Origin: Cymbidium sinense
Lineage: Eukaryota; Streptophyta; Magnoliopsida; Asparagales; Orchidaceae
Direction: 5' to 3'
Assembly (NCBI GenBank): GCA_021442155.1
Contig: CM038215.1
Location: forward strand, 2,442,976 to 2,506,975
Length of the DNA stretch: 64,000 bases
Part shown: positions 50,286-63,926 of the stretch, piece after piece
How positions within the stretch are numbered: the stretch's first letter is position 1
How the letters are laid out: each line of letters starts with the position of its first letter
Notes under the pieces: generated by a model
What the model saw: the letters and a program-made list of their open reading frames with translations, nothing else
Database searches by the model: none
Told to the model about the DNA's origin: nothing
Position numbers and translations under genes: made by a program

Positions 50286-53200
50286 CCTAACCCAACTTAG
50301 CCCAAATTGACCTAAAGGATCAAATTGGCCAAAATCAAATTAAATCTAAATTAAACCAAATTGATTGAAACCAATTGAACCAATGCACTCCAAATGGTCA
50401 TTTGAACTTGATCCAACCCTTGGTTTGACCCAATTTGACAAATTGGTCAACCTAACCTGATTTGACCCAATTTGGCCTAAATGGGTCAAATTGACCCAAA
50501 TTAAACTAAATGAACTCTAAATGACATGAAATTTGGTCCAACTTACTTTTAACTCATTTCAAATCTGCAAATCAAATCAATACCAAATGACCACTTTGCC
50601 TTGGGTCAAGGGCATCCCATGAGAAAAGACACTTGCCTAAATAGTCATTTCTATTCCTTGGCCACTTGGCACTCATCCATTGGTCCTAGGCACCAAGGAC
50701 ACTAATCATCTGACCTAAGAGGTGGTTGGGGCAGCCATGACTCATGTGGAGGTGAATTCTCCTCACCTCTTCCATTGGAACACTTAGCATGAAGGACTTC
50801 CACCTACCCTTGCTAGGACAACCATTTTTCTTCATGGCAGCCACTTCCCATACCTTAGCCAACCAAAATGAGCCACCTAGGATGATTCTTTTCCATTCCC
50901 AACCACCCCAAGCCAAGGGCACCCATTTGGAGCCAAAAATCAAAAATGAAAGAGGATTTCAGCCAAAACAAAAGCACAGAAAATAGAGATCTTTATTCTC
51001 ATTCTCCCACTCTCATTTCCAAGCCATAGAGCTCCCAAACCAACCAACAAAGATTCTCACTTGATTTTTGAGCAAAAACCACCAAAATCAAGTGGATTTC
51101 ATGAGGAAATGGTACCACCGGTAGATACATTATTTGAAGTGAAAGGTCTAGGCTCATTCCAAGGCTTCTTCCACCACTCAAGAGCATGCTCAGATCAACA
51201 TCACCATCAAAAATCATGCCCGGTGAGGTAACTTTCAAGAAAACCCATAGTTGGCCTTAGGATTTCTTATTTTGTGATGATTTTCATGTGATTTTAAGAA
51301 TGTTCCTTAAAAAACCTTGTATTCTTTATTTTATAGAATCCTAATACGAAATAAAGTTTTATGGTGAAGATCTATGTGAAATCGAGCCTAAGACCTCATT
51401 TCATAGTTTTTCATGATTTCCCAATTTTTCTGTCAATTTTGCGATTGGAAAGCAAGATCGATCCGCTTGGGGATGGGATAATTATGCACTAGATCTACCT
51501 ATTTTGTCCTCATCCCATGGATCAAATATGGACCATCCGATCTGTAGATAGTCTAAAATGATCCGCACATCGCCATCTAGTTTCGCTCGTGGGTCCATCG
51601 CCGCATTCACAGCCATGGCACGCGTAATGCAAGCCAATCATGCATCACCATGTGGAAACTGTGTTGCCACTCAGCACCGTGCACAATGCTGACTATGTTA
51701 AGTAGGAAATTAAGGATTTTAAGATTTTATAAATTAGTTGAATCACCTGAAACTTCAAAAATTCATAGAAAATAAAATACTTAACTAAAAATTGCAAATA
51801 AGGGCTCATTGGATTTGTCTTTCTGGGAGGAATCCAACAAACCTAAAATCCCCAAATTTCACTAAATATTATGGGCTTAATTTATGTTTTAGTTAAAATT
51901 AAATTTCATTAATTACATTAAAAATACACGTCAGATTAAGTTGAAATTTTCAGAGATTGAAACTAAAGTTAAAATGCTCCCACCATAAAAATTTCAAGTC
52001 AAAAAAATTTTTGGATTGGAAGATATTACATTCTGAAGCTCAAATGGTCTATTTTAACAAAAATAAATTAATGGACTTTAAAAAAATCATGAAAAATCAA
52101 TTAAATCAACTAAAAATTTAAAAAATCATAACAAATGATATAAAAATAATAATAATATAAATAAATTCTCATTTTAAAGGTATTTCAGAGAAAATTTAAT
52201 AAAAATGTTTCAATTGATTTTGAATAGTAATTAAGGCTTAATTTGAGTTTCATTAAAACTTAATTAATTACTCTAATTACTCAAGTCATTAATTACAAAC
52301 TTTTGAGGTTGATTAATGGGATGAACTCTTTCCATAATTTTCTTGGGATTTATTTCTTGCTTAATTAGGGAAATTGGTTATCTTATCCTTAATTACTTTC
52401 TTATTAATTATGATTAATTAAAATGTTGAATAGTGAAGAAACCATTAATTAAACTTGCTAATCATTGTATAATAGTGAATGGACATGAGGAATGATATTG
52501 GGACCTCTTTCCCATTCTTTTCCTAAGCTCATTTCACTTGACTTGAAAACTAATTAATTTGGGACTAATTAATGGTTTAATTCATTAATTAAAATGGCTT
52601 AATTAATCAAATTAAAATCATAATCATTCAAAATCTCATCTAATTAAGTTTCTTGGGTAGATCTTTAGATGTTTAATAACCTAAAACTATTTAAGGAAAG
52701 TATGGCTAACCTACATGTGTGGGAAGCCATAAGAGTACTTAATTAAGTTCTTTAATCTAATTAACCACTAATTGTGAGCCAATTGCATTAGGCCTTTTAT
52801 TTCTTAGGGTCATTGATGATTTAAAAATTCATGTGCATATCATGTTGGCTCATAATTAATTTGTTAATTACTTTAAGGTAACATAGGTAAGGGTTAATTA
52901 ATTGATTTAATTCATATCATAACTTAATTAATACATAAAATTCACCTAATTATCTTTTCATTGAATCAAATTAATTAACAAACATGGGAATGGGTTAGGA
53001 GCAGCAAATGATTGAATCTCCTATTTCTCCAAATCAAATCAAACATCCAAAAATAACTTAATAAGAAACTTTGGTTTATTTTAAATAAGCTTATTTAATA
53101 TGATTGTTCTTAGGAATTAGTTAGATTGAAAGAAATTACATGCTTGTGGCAAATTAAAATGTTGTATGCCACTTGTAATCATGCATTCATTTCTTTGAAA

Positions 53201-53457
53201 AATTAATTAAAATAAATGGTTTCTTTTATGTCAAATTTACATGTGTTGACTTAATTAAAAATATGTGTGGCTATTATCATTATTAAATCTCAAATGTATT
53301 TTGAAAAGCTTATTAATGAATAATAATACATGTTGTGACATTAGATATACATACATAGGAGGTGCATGTGAATATAAGCTTAGTGTATGAAGTGAAGTTC
53401 CTTTCTTTCATTCATATGTTGATTTGCATAAGTACAAATGTTAGTGGGTATATTAGT

Positions 53458-53780
53458 TTAGACATTTGGGATGCGACTTTAAGTAGCCCCAAGGAGGTTC
53501 CTACCTCACTCCCTAGTGCAAAACATTGGCGCATACCCATTTGATTTCATTCTTATGCATCATAACATTAGAATTTGGATAAAGCTTTAGTTCATTCACA
53601 AAAATAAATCAATTAAATTAAATACAATTTTGCATGATTTCCATTTGTATAGTTGTTTATGCACTCATATGTATTTAAGAATAGCAGGTATATCTAGTCT
53701 ACACATTCTGGGGATGCATGGCTTTAAGTAGCCCCAAGGAGGTTCTTACCTCACCCTGTGGTGCAAAATAATGGCAAAGT
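53458..53780. repeat. Two internal direct repeats in LTR B
   Basis: Copies of the GGACAT to CCCCAAGGAGGT to ACCTCAC block at about 53,458 and 53,698; the third copy found in A and C is deleted. Confidence 0.7.
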
Positions 53781-56290
53781 ACTTGCTTAGAACTTTAATA
53801 CATTTGAATGTATATTTCTGTAATGAATGAAAATCCTCTTTTTTCTATAAAATCATTCATGCATACATTTAAGCCAAAAAATATATTGTATGCATAGATA
53901 TGTTTAGGACTTAATCATGTGCATGCTACATATGATGGAAATAAATGAACAAACATGTGTTATGTGAAAGTAATTAACCTCAATTAATCTTAAGATGCCT
54001 TTCTTATTGAATGAGATTATTTAAAGTGAACCTAAACTTAGATTAATTAAAATATGTAATAAGCCATTCATTAAAGAGAATTGATTAATTAATATGCTTT
54101 AGATGTGGCTTAAGGTAGGGATAAAGGAGGGTGATCCTCTCTTTTCTTGTCTTTATAACACTTAGTTGTTAAGTGTAAACCAAGTGAAACAAAAGAAAAT
54201 ATTAAATAAAACTTACAAATCAATTAAATCACTTAAAGTGAAACCACCCTTTAAATTGAATCTTTCTACACTTAGAAAATCTTAACTCTAAAGCTTAGTT
54301 AAGGCATACCACAAGCCTTAATACACACACCTTAATTAAGTCACCACTTTTAGCTTTATGTTAGGGCGATGTATGGAATGATGTATGTTTTTTTTTTGTG
54401 ATGTAATATTTTAGGTTGGATGTTAGGGTGTATGTTCTGCAGACTAGATGTTAGGCCATGATTAGCTTAATCATGTTTTTTACAGGGGATTATGCTTAAG
54501 GAGCCACTAAAAATAAATATAAATTCTCTCTTTCAAGGTTGCTTAAGCCCTTAAGCATAATCCAAGCTAGGGAGTGGGATTGGTTACCCATGTGCAGTGC
54601 TAAGTCCAAATTATAAATATAATTTCTTGGGTGGAATGTTTAGCTAACTCTATTTTATAGGTGTAGTTAGATTTACTCTTTCCATTTAAAATGTAATTAA
54701 TTAGAATAGATTAGTGTTATGGGGATAAGGATGAGCATTGGCAAGAAGGCTTTGTCCGGGAGGCCATGTGATGCCTTTAAGTGGAGAAAATTAAATCAAA
54801 TGGAGATATGAAGAAATGAAGGAGACATGAAGAATGAAGATGAAGACCCCATATGTATTCATCCTTAATTGTAATTATTCTTTATAATCCAAGTTGTATA
54901 AGGGTAGAGCTCTACCCATTTTTCTTTTTGTATTGATACCCCACCTTTTATTCTTTTTTTAGCTATAAAATGTTTGATTTTTTATTTATTTTGCATTAGA
55001 AATTACATGTCTTTTCAAAGTTTCTTTATGATTGGTGTTTGTTGTATGTAGGCTATTAGCTCTTAGGGAAAAATAAATCTTTTACCCAACTACAACTCAT
55101 AATTAAATTTCTAAATAACTTATAACCTTACATAAAGCCTAGGTGTTAAATCAAGATAATTAAAAGATTTAGCAAACCCTTAATGGTTGTATGTCTAATA
55201 CCATGCATCTTCTACCACTCTTACAAAAATGAGGGCCTCCATTGCATGGAATTGCTTGACCTATGAAATTCTCTTGAGCTTCACCCTCTCTCTTGATTTA
55301 GCCCATAACTCATTTCAACATGCATTTATGCATACAAAAATCTTATGGCTTTTGTCAAAATGAAGTGTCAAAAATAAAATAAAATTTGAAAATATTACTC
55401 ATTACTCATACCACTCATGCTCTAGTCTCTTTAGAGTGGGTTTAAGGACTTTAGTCTCTTTCTAAATAATGACAACCTAACTATCTTGCAATATCATTTG
55501 ACTTGCCTACATGGTTTTAAAGTAGGAGGAGTTAGCTGCCACTCCAAGTGGTTAAGCCCAGCGGTGTGTTTATCCTCTCTTGTGGAGGTAAACTATATAC
55601 CCATCTTCGCTTAGACTTAGGTCATGCTTTAGCTTATGCCAAAACTCCCTAAATTTAGGATCCGAGGTGGCTATTTCCTTTGGGCTACAAGCATAAATCC
55701 TCACCTCTTAGGCATTTCACAACCTTATGTTTGAGATTATAAGCCTCACTTCTAATAAAATTACAATTCAAACATATAATTCTCTTCAACTTCAAATATA
55801 TAAAGCCCAACCATAGATAGATTGGAAAGCTCACTAGGCTTCCTAGTATCATGAGCATTTCCTACTCATTCTCTTTGGCTCGATAATAAGTCTTCTCCTT
55901 GATCTATCTATTTGATTTTCTAAAATAGCCAATCCTTTGATAGTCTTAACCTTGAAATATTTAGAGACCCCAATTGCCTACTTTAATTGAGACTATTCTA
56001 AGGAACACACCATCCTTAGGATATAATTAACTATGGGGCTTGGTAGGTAACTTTAGAACCAATTTAAATAAACCTACTTTATTCATCCATGTAAAGTAGA
56101 GGAAAAATCTCTAGTATATTTAAAGACCATCATGCCTGAGTCCTTAATAAGTGATTGGGTCCATTATAGGGTGGTGATTTCTATCTTCGAGATCACCATT
56201 CCTTGATGTCATACGATCACCTCAATAACTACACCCTCAGATCTACATGGTGCCCCCCATATACATAATCAAAATAAACACCACACCGGA

Positions 56291-57480
56291 TGAAGTGGAT
56301 CGATCTTTCTTGACTTCATAAATGACCAATTATTCTATGTCTAATTGCATGCATCTAGGAGCTTGCTTGATAGGGTTAGCTAGGTTCTATTGCTATTTTA
56401 TGGACTATGTTAGAAGCCAATCCAGGCATCTCTTCATAACTCCATACAAAGCAGTCCTTAAACTCAATCAATAGCCTAATGAAGTCATTGGTTTCAATTT
56501 CATTCAATAAAGAATGGATGTATGTCAAGCGTGGATCTTCTTCAGTTCCTAAGTTGATTTCCTAGAGCTCATCGATGGTTGACTTGATCTCTTCTTCAAA
56601 CTCTGGCAGTGCATCTTTGACTTCAAAATCATCTGGATCATCTGAAGTTTCTAAGCATAGCTCCTCATATTAGTTAATGTGATTTGAAAAGAACCTATCA
56701 GATTCTAAATGATTGGTGATGACTAAGTAATAATCATCATCATCGACTGCACCCACTGTACCGAATCCTAGTCCCTTGATTGAGAGATTTTGCATTTATT
56801 CTTCTATATTCTTTCAAGTAGTAATTGCAGTACTTTGACCATGTATGTGGGATTAACCCTTTCTTTGCTAAATTTTGACACAAGGAAGTACCAATCAAAA
56901 GGTAATTCTATTAAATCTTTATATGAATCATCCTCAAGTTCAACATCAACTTCTTCTTGAGGATGATGCTCCCATAAACAACCTCTGAGTCTTCACACCT
57001 GTGGATGACTTAGGAACTTCCTTAACTACCAAACCCTCAGCTTTTTGAGAAGAAAGTGGGGTTAGAGCTATGGTTCACAGCTAATGCCTAACTGTTTCAC
57101 ATATAAGCTTGGATACACTTATGCTTTGCTTTGGATCCCAGTCTTCATCGCTATTTGGCTCAAGTGTTACCTCCAAGGGAATCTACTACTAAGAAGAAAT
57201 TGTCTGGTGTACTAATAATATAAGACACATCCTATAAACTAGATTTTAAGTCTATATGGATAACAGGTGCACTCCTAGTAGATGGGATATATATTCTATT
57301 GGGTGGCCAATAATGAGGTTTTCCACCCCATTCCTACGCCTCTTCTTCTCTAGTGGAGGTCGTCTTCTCTACCCATATGTTCTAATAGAGTAACAAACTC
57401 TGGGTTCAATCTAATGTCAGGCTCCACTTCCTCCTCTAAGTCTATATTCACTCCCCTTTATTATCTTTTTATTTTTCTCC
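56291..57480 (-). pseudogene. RT start and protease-RT linker of element 2
   Basis: RT sequence resumes at TGAAGTGGATCGATCT and matches 2,550 onward of element 1 (CTTGACTTCATAAATGACC and so on). The linker shows the same acidic and GLGY-type region (about 56,560-56,850) with frameshifts. It is less open than the 124-codon stretch of element 1. Confidence 0.75.
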
Positions 57481-57482
57481 TT

Positions 57483-57828
57483 TCATTTCTTTTTCTTTTT
57501 CTCTTTCTTTTCTTTTTCTTTTTCTTTTATTTTTAAACTTTGGCCAAGTTTGTGAGAATAGACTTGTTGATTATGAGGGAGGTAGTAACCTGCATCTTCA
57601 TATATGCCGACCTCATGAACTATAAATGGTTTGAGATCTCCTTTGATACAGTAGATGATCCCATCTCTCCTGAACTTCATACACTAATGTAGAGAGGATG
57701 GAACTATGTTGTTCTCATGTATCCATGGTCTCCCAAGCAAAGTGTTGAAAGATGTTTCTGAGTCTATAATGTGAAACTTGGTCTTGCAATCCTCTATCTC
57801 CAAGGGCAACAATATAGAGCTTAAGTCC
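57483..57828 (-). pseudogene. Protease C-terminal half of element 2
   Basis: Minus-strand reading gives SSILLPLEIEDCKTKFHII, DSETSFNTLLGRPWIHENN, IVPSSLH-stop-CMKF and GIIYCIKGDLKPF, a clear Tat-type protease end with a TAG where element 1 keeps Gln. A Lys/Glu-rich tail follows (57,483-57,540). It is cut at 57,828 by LTR C at the same codon position as in element 1. The N-terminal half would lie to the right of LTR C, outside the window. Confidence 0.85.
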
Positions 57829-59486
57829 CGTTGACCTCAGTTTTGGAGTGTGGATTCAATCTTCCCATCTTAGACTTAGGAGTCTTCTAGACACTAAGAT
57901 ATCCCTAGTCATGAGACTTAGAAAGGTTAACCATATGATTAGGTTATGCCTTAGGGATTACAATAATCAACCTACCCTACAACCCAAATCCAATCCATGT
58001 TCACCTTCTCAAACCAAACTTCAAGTTCAATTCAAATGTCAAATTTAAATCCAAATTGGAACCCAAATTCCAAAACCAAATGATTGAAGCCCATGATCAA
58101 ATCCAAACTTGAAACCCTTCCTAAGTCATATGGACTATCCCATGGACTTAGCCAAATCTTAATCCAAATCAATTCAAAATCAATTGATTTTCTCATAACC
58201 AATTTATATCTTTAGTCATCTTCCTAAATATAAATCTAATATACATTTAGATGATCAAAATGAAATCAAACTAAATCAAATTAAATCAAAACCCTTCCTA
58301 AGCCATATGACCTATCCCATGGACTTAGACAAATCTTAATCCAAATCAAGTCAAACTCAATTGATTTTCTCACAAATCAATCATATTTTCAATCATCTTC
58401 ACAAATTTAAATGAAATATACATTTAAATCATCAAAAATAAATCAAACCAAATCAAAATCCAAACCTAAGCCACATGACTCCATGGACTTAGCCAAATTC
58501 CTTCATTCCAAAACCCAAATTTAATTGATTTTCTCATGAATCAATCATACCTTCAATCATATTCATAAATATAAATGAAATCAATCATCAAGCCAAACCA
58601 AAATCAACCCAAATCAAACCCAACTTAACCCTTTTTAAATGTTCAAATGAACCAATACCCATTTGAACCCAAGAAAATTGTTGAATTTATATATCAATCC
58701 CAAATCCATATATAAACTCAACTAAATCAAACTCAACCCAAAATCAAGCCAACCAATTGGTCCACTTGACCCAAAGTGGCCGACCTATTTGAGCAAAGTT
58801 CTAATCCTACCCAAATTAGATTGAACCAAGCCATCAAAACCTCCCATCATGATTGTTGATCACCCTAAGTTGATCAATTATCACAATTGTCAAACCAAGT
58901 CAACTTGGTCATTTGACCAAGTTAACCCCTTAACCCATGAACACAAACTAGCCAAATTGCACCCTAAGCCAAATCCCTTGAACTTGATTCATACCAACCC
59001 AAAATTAATATTTGAACATGACTTGACCTTCAATTGAGTCAAACCAAACCAAATTGACCATCTTGACCCAAGTTGACCTAAATTGACCTAAAAGGCCAAT
59101 TAGGTCAAATCAAAATATAAACCAAATTGATTGCAACCAATGGCTCAAGTTCATTTCATTGATTGTTGAACTTGACCAAAGCTATGATTGGACCCAATTG
59201 AACCCAATTGGCCGTACTTAGCCCAAATTGACCTAAAGGTTCAAGTTGGCCTAAATCAAAACCAAATCCAAATTAATTGAAACCAAAGCCTACAATCATC
59301 TTCAATTGGTCCAAAACAAACCTAACCCAATTTGGCCAATTTGGTCAAATTGGTCAACTTAACCCATTTAACCTAAATGATTTCAAATGAGCCAAAATAA
59401 AATCTAAGCCAAACTAAACCAAACCAATTGGCCTAAAATAATCCAGTAATCATATGAACTTGACCTAACCCTTGGTTTGACCCAAT

Positions 59487-59502
59487 TTGACCAATTGGTC
59501 AA
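59487..59502. promoter_or_regulatory. 16-bp opposed W-box palindrome (LTR C)
   Basis: TTGACCAATTGGTCAA, at the place homologous to 5,473-5,488 of LTR A, within a TTGACC/GGTCAA-rich stretch. Confidence 0.45.
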
Positions 59503-62097
59503 CTTGACCCAACCTAACCCAATTTGACCTAAATGAGTCATATTGAGCCAAAGCTAATAGATGACTCCAATTGACTTGAAATTTGGGCTAACCCACTTTT
59601 GGCTCATTTTCTTAAACCAAATCCAATGCCAAATGATCATTCTCTATGGGTCAAGGGCATCACAAGAGATAAATCACCTAAGTGGTCATTTCCATTCCTT
59701 GGCCACTTTACTCTCAATGGTCCACCTAGACACCTAGGACACTACCCAACCTGACCCAATGGGTGGTTAGGTCGACCCATGATGAGGTGAATTCACCTCC
59801 CTCCCCCATTGAAACATATATGACACCCATGATTCCTCCTTGGCCCACCTCCACCTTCAACCAACCGAGTCGAAACTCACCTCCTCCCTACCCATAACTC
59901 CAAGATGATCAGATGGCCACTATAAGCCAAACCCAATCCCACTATCCATTCAAGATGAAGGGGTATACACCCTTGTTTCCACTCAAACACACACAAAAAT
60001 CCTTCCTTAGAGCCCTAGCAAGATGAGCTAGAGCCATTCCCTAAGATCCTAGCTCATTCCTCGATCAAAAAATGCCATTCCCTTCCATCCCAAATAGACA
60101 CTCCCATTTTTGACTTCACCATTTTTCCATCAAACTCAAATTAACTTTTGCACCTTCCCTAGGCCTCGTTGAGCAAGAGAATCATCTCCCAAGCTTCTAA
60201 GCACGAGGTGGGACTTCAATCAAAGCTGAGCTCCAAATCATCATTTCATGGTGTTCCAAATGAACTTCAAGGAATTGATCCAATTGCTGCTCAAAAAGGC
60301 TTCATCTCCACTAGATGATGCTTCCTCAATCATTCAAGCCACTGATCTTGAGCTCTAGTAAGGTATGCTTCCAAAATCGATCCTTAGGAAAAATTGGGTT
60401 AGAGTTTTTTGAAGAAAACTTACATCTCATGTAATCTTGATCATTAAATCTCCTTTTGATGATGTGAAGGTGTGGGATCCTTTTGGAGTTGATCTGAGCT
60501 TGGGTAAGCTCGATCAAAGAATGAGTTGATGGACTCCATTCTCCCTCACTTGTGTGATGTTAGATCACGCATCATCCATTTTGTGTGATCAGAATGGATC
60601 ATGATTAGATATGCTAGATCATCGATTTAATCTATTAAGTTGTGGGATTAATCATAGCCATAATCTCGGTGGATTAACTCCGCCACATAGTTGCTAAGTT
60701 GGATAAGTTTTAAGTAGCCAATCCCATGGAGCCATGTGGAAAGCTTGCTGCATCAGAGCGCCATGTGTCGCCAACAAGATTAGGCTTTAATTAGGCTTAA
60801 TCATTTTAATGGCTGAAACTTCTAAAATCATAAATAATCATAGGAGAATTATTTTAAAGGTATTTTAGGAGAATTAATTAAAAATGATCTTAACTAATTT
60901 TAAATAGTAATTAAGGTTTAATTATTTAATTACAAAATTAATTAGTACTTCTTAATTAGCAATTAATCCCAAATTTTGTTGGTAAATTTAATGGGATGAC
61001 CTCTACCTCCCATGATTTTCTTGGTATTTACTGCTCATATAATTAGGAAATTTGACTAATTAAACTTTAACTACTCTTTTAAGTTAATTAATGATTAATT
61101 AATCACATGAATAGTAATAAATTGGTTAATTAAGTTTATTAATCAGTTCAACAATAAGTGAACTAAGGAATAGGGTTGGGACCCCTTTCCTATGTTCATT
61201 TCACCCTTTTAAAAATGAAATTAATTAAGTAATTAATTAAATCACTTAATTAAATTGAAATCATAATCACATTAATTAATTAAATCTTGGGGTAGATCTT
61301 TAGTCGTTTAATAACCTAAAAGCATTTAATGAAATTATGGTTAGTCCACATGTGGGAAAACCATAAGAGTAATTAAGTCCCTTAATCAAATTAACTATTA
61401 ATCATGAACTAATTGCATTAGGCCCCTTTTATTTCCTAAAATTGCATGTTTATTTTCCATGCATATCATGTTGGCTCATAATTATTTAATTAATTCTTTT
61501 AAAGTGAAATAGGTAAGGGTAATTAATTCATCTAATTAAGGGTTCAACTTAATTAACCCATAAAATCAGCATAATAACATTTCCTTAAATAAAATCAAAT
61601 CACTAATGTGGGAATGGGTTTAAAACAACAAGTGATAATTTCTCTTCTCCTCTTTAAATCAAATCAAATCCAAAACTTAAATAATAAAGAAGCTTTGTTT
61701 GCTTTAAATAATCTTATTTGATTTGATTATCCTTAAGAACTAGTTTCGTTGAATGAATCTCATGCTTATATTTGATTGTCCTCTTTCAAATCATGTTAAA
61801 ATTGGTATGTCATTTGAATTCATCCATCCATCTTTTCAAAATAAAGTAAAATAAAATGGATTTCCTTTATTTAAGCTTGCATGTGTTGATTTAATTTAAT
61901 ATATGCATGGCTATTATCACAATTAATTCCAACTATACTTTTTTAAAGCTTATAAATGAATAATAATATGTGTTATGATGCTAGTTATAAATACATAAGA
62001 AATGCATGTGTTATAACTTAAGTGTATGAATGTTGAGTTCTCTTTCTTCTATTCATGTGTTGATTTAAATAAGATTGAATGGTAATGGGTATATAGT

Positions 62098-62700
62098 CTG
62101 GAGATCCTAGTAACATGAGGCTTTAGCTAGCCCCAAGGAGGTCATTTGATTAGCTCACTTCCTTGGTTTAACAATGGCACACACCCATTTGATTCCATTC
62201 TTATGTTTTTCAATATTAGAATTTTGATAGAGCTTTAATTTATATATATAAATGATTCAATTAAAAAAGAAATATACAATATTTGCATGGTTTTCTTTCC
62301 CTCATTTATGTATACATCCATGTGTCTAAGAAAGCAAGTATATAGTCTAGACATCCGGGAATATGAGGATTTAGTTAGCCCCAAGGAGGTCATTTTATTA
62401 CCTCACTTCCCTCGTTTAACAACTACATGTACTTTATATCTTTGTACATGTATATGTATATGTGATTAGTGAATGAAAATCCCATTTTACATTAAAATTG
62501 CATGCATTTATAATTAACTAAGTGGTTGAATTAATTAGCCATATGATTTGGAGCTTACTTCCTATGTTCATGTATACAAATTTACATATGTTTGAATGCA
62601 AAATATAGTATGGACATCTCAGAATACGAGGCTTTAGCTAGCTCCAAGGAGGTCATTTGATTATCTCACCTTGGTTTAACAATGGCACATGCTTATTTAA
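62098..62700. repeat. Three internal direct repeats in LTR C
   Basis: GGAGATCCTAGTAAC, GACATCCGGGAATATG and GACATCTCAGAATACG start the copies at about 62,098, 62,346 and 62,613. Each is followed by a GCCCCAAGGAGGTCATTT-type block, or GCTCCAAGG in the last. Confidence 0.7.
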
Positions 62701-63926
62701 TTTCATTCTTATGTCTTTTTTTGTATAAGATATTGGATAAAGTTTTAAATTAATATGTTTAAATAATTCAATCAAATAAAAGATAAATTCTAAACATACA
62801 CATACATTCATCATTTAAGTGTGCTAAAATATGTTGCATGTATAGATACACTTAGATTAAATCATATGCATCTTACATGTGATTGAAAGGAATGATTTAA
62901 AATATGTCATGTGGTAGTAATTCAATTCAATTAATCTTAAGATGCCTTTCATTTTGAATAGATTATTTAAAGTGAATCTAAACTTAGGATTAATTAAATC
63001 ATTTAATAAGACATTCACTAAAGAGAACTAAATCAAATTAATATACTTTAGAATGTGACTTAAGGTAGGGATGAAAGAGGACAATCCTCTTTTCCTCTCT
63101 TTATAACACTTAGTTGCTAAGTGTAATCAAATGAAATAAAGAAAGCATAAATTAAAATTCTCAAATCAGTTAAACTACTTCAAGTAAAATCAACCTTTCA
63201 TGCTAAATTGAAGCCTTCTACACTTACAAAATATAACTAATGCCTAACAAGACTTAATACATACATTAGAATTAAGTTACCACTTCTAGCTCTAAGTTAG
63301 GATGGTGTATGATGTGATCTTTATTTTTTATGATGTATTATTTTAGATTGATGTTAGGTGTATGCTTCATAGATGAATGATAGGCCAATATTAGCCTAAT
63401 CATGTTTTCTATAGGGGATTATGCTTAAGGGATGCTTAAAAATAAATGTGAATGCTCTTTTACTAGTTGCTTAAATCCTTAAGTATAATCTAAGTTAGAC
63501 AAGTTACCCATGTGTAGGGTGCTAAGTCAAAATTATAAATACAACTTGGGATTATATGTATATTTAGCTAACCTCTATTTTCTGGTATAGTGAGATTTAC
63601 TTTTTCCACATTAATGTAATTTTTAATAATAGGAATTAGGATTAGTGCTATAGGATTTGGATGAGCAAGGCTTTGTCCTAGGGGTGCCCTGATATTTTGA
63701 AACACACCATCCAAATCAAAGAAGGAACCAAATCAGAAATGGAGATATGAAGAAAGAAGACCCCCATAGCATTTAATACAATTATAATTATTCTTTTATA
63801 TTCCAGTTTGTATAAGGGTAGAACTCGGCTACCCATATTTTCTCTCTTCGGGTTGTATGACAGTACTCAACCACATGCCTTTTATACTTTTATGATAGTT
63901 TATGTAATTGTTTGATGTTATGTTTA

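Larger units (their letters stand above)
48673..56285 (-). mobile_element. LTR B: 7.6-kb solo-LTR-like insertion in element 2 RT
   Basis: Plus-strand ends are TGTTGACATC and AATAAACACCACA, so both orientations read TG...CA. It is flanked by a 5-bp duplication with one mismatch. It is homologous to LTR A and LTR C over its length, but by eye more diverged than they are from each other. It has no internal pol, gag or conserved frame; the overlapping short frames on both strands around 50,690-51,240 have no counterpart in A or C. It lacks the third internal ~110-bp repeat and the microsatellite of LTR A. It has the opposed W-box palindrome at 50,270-50,285. Confidence 0.82.
43481..57828 (-). mobile_element. 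Ty3/gypsy element 2 (Tat lineage), decayed and split by LTR B
   Basis: Homologous to element 1 throughout. Minus-strand order from the right: protease (57,483-57,828), linker (56,400-57,480), RT split between 56,291-56,400 and 48,180-48,672, gypsy RNase H, archaeal RNase H, integrase ending near 45,790, then a repeat-rich 3' region. It is offset from element 1 by about 46.2 kb at the integrase and has the same orientation. It shares with element 1 the protease-site LTR, a TGA before the YVDD position and a TAG in the second RNase H. More small deletions than element 1. No gag is visible. Confidence 0.87.
57829..63926 (-). mobile_element. LTR C: same-site LTR in element 2 protease, cut by an inverted LTR
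   Basis: Begins CGTTGACCTCAG, a mutated form of TGTTGACATCAC. It follows LTR A closely through all compartments to ATGATAGTTTATGTAATTG and ATGTTATGTTTA at 63,926, where collinearity with LTR A (10,250) stops. The left flank AGTCC corresponds to the AGGCC duplication of LTR A. No conserved open frame. It has the W-box palindrome (59,487-59,502) and three internal direct repeats. Confidence 0.83.
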
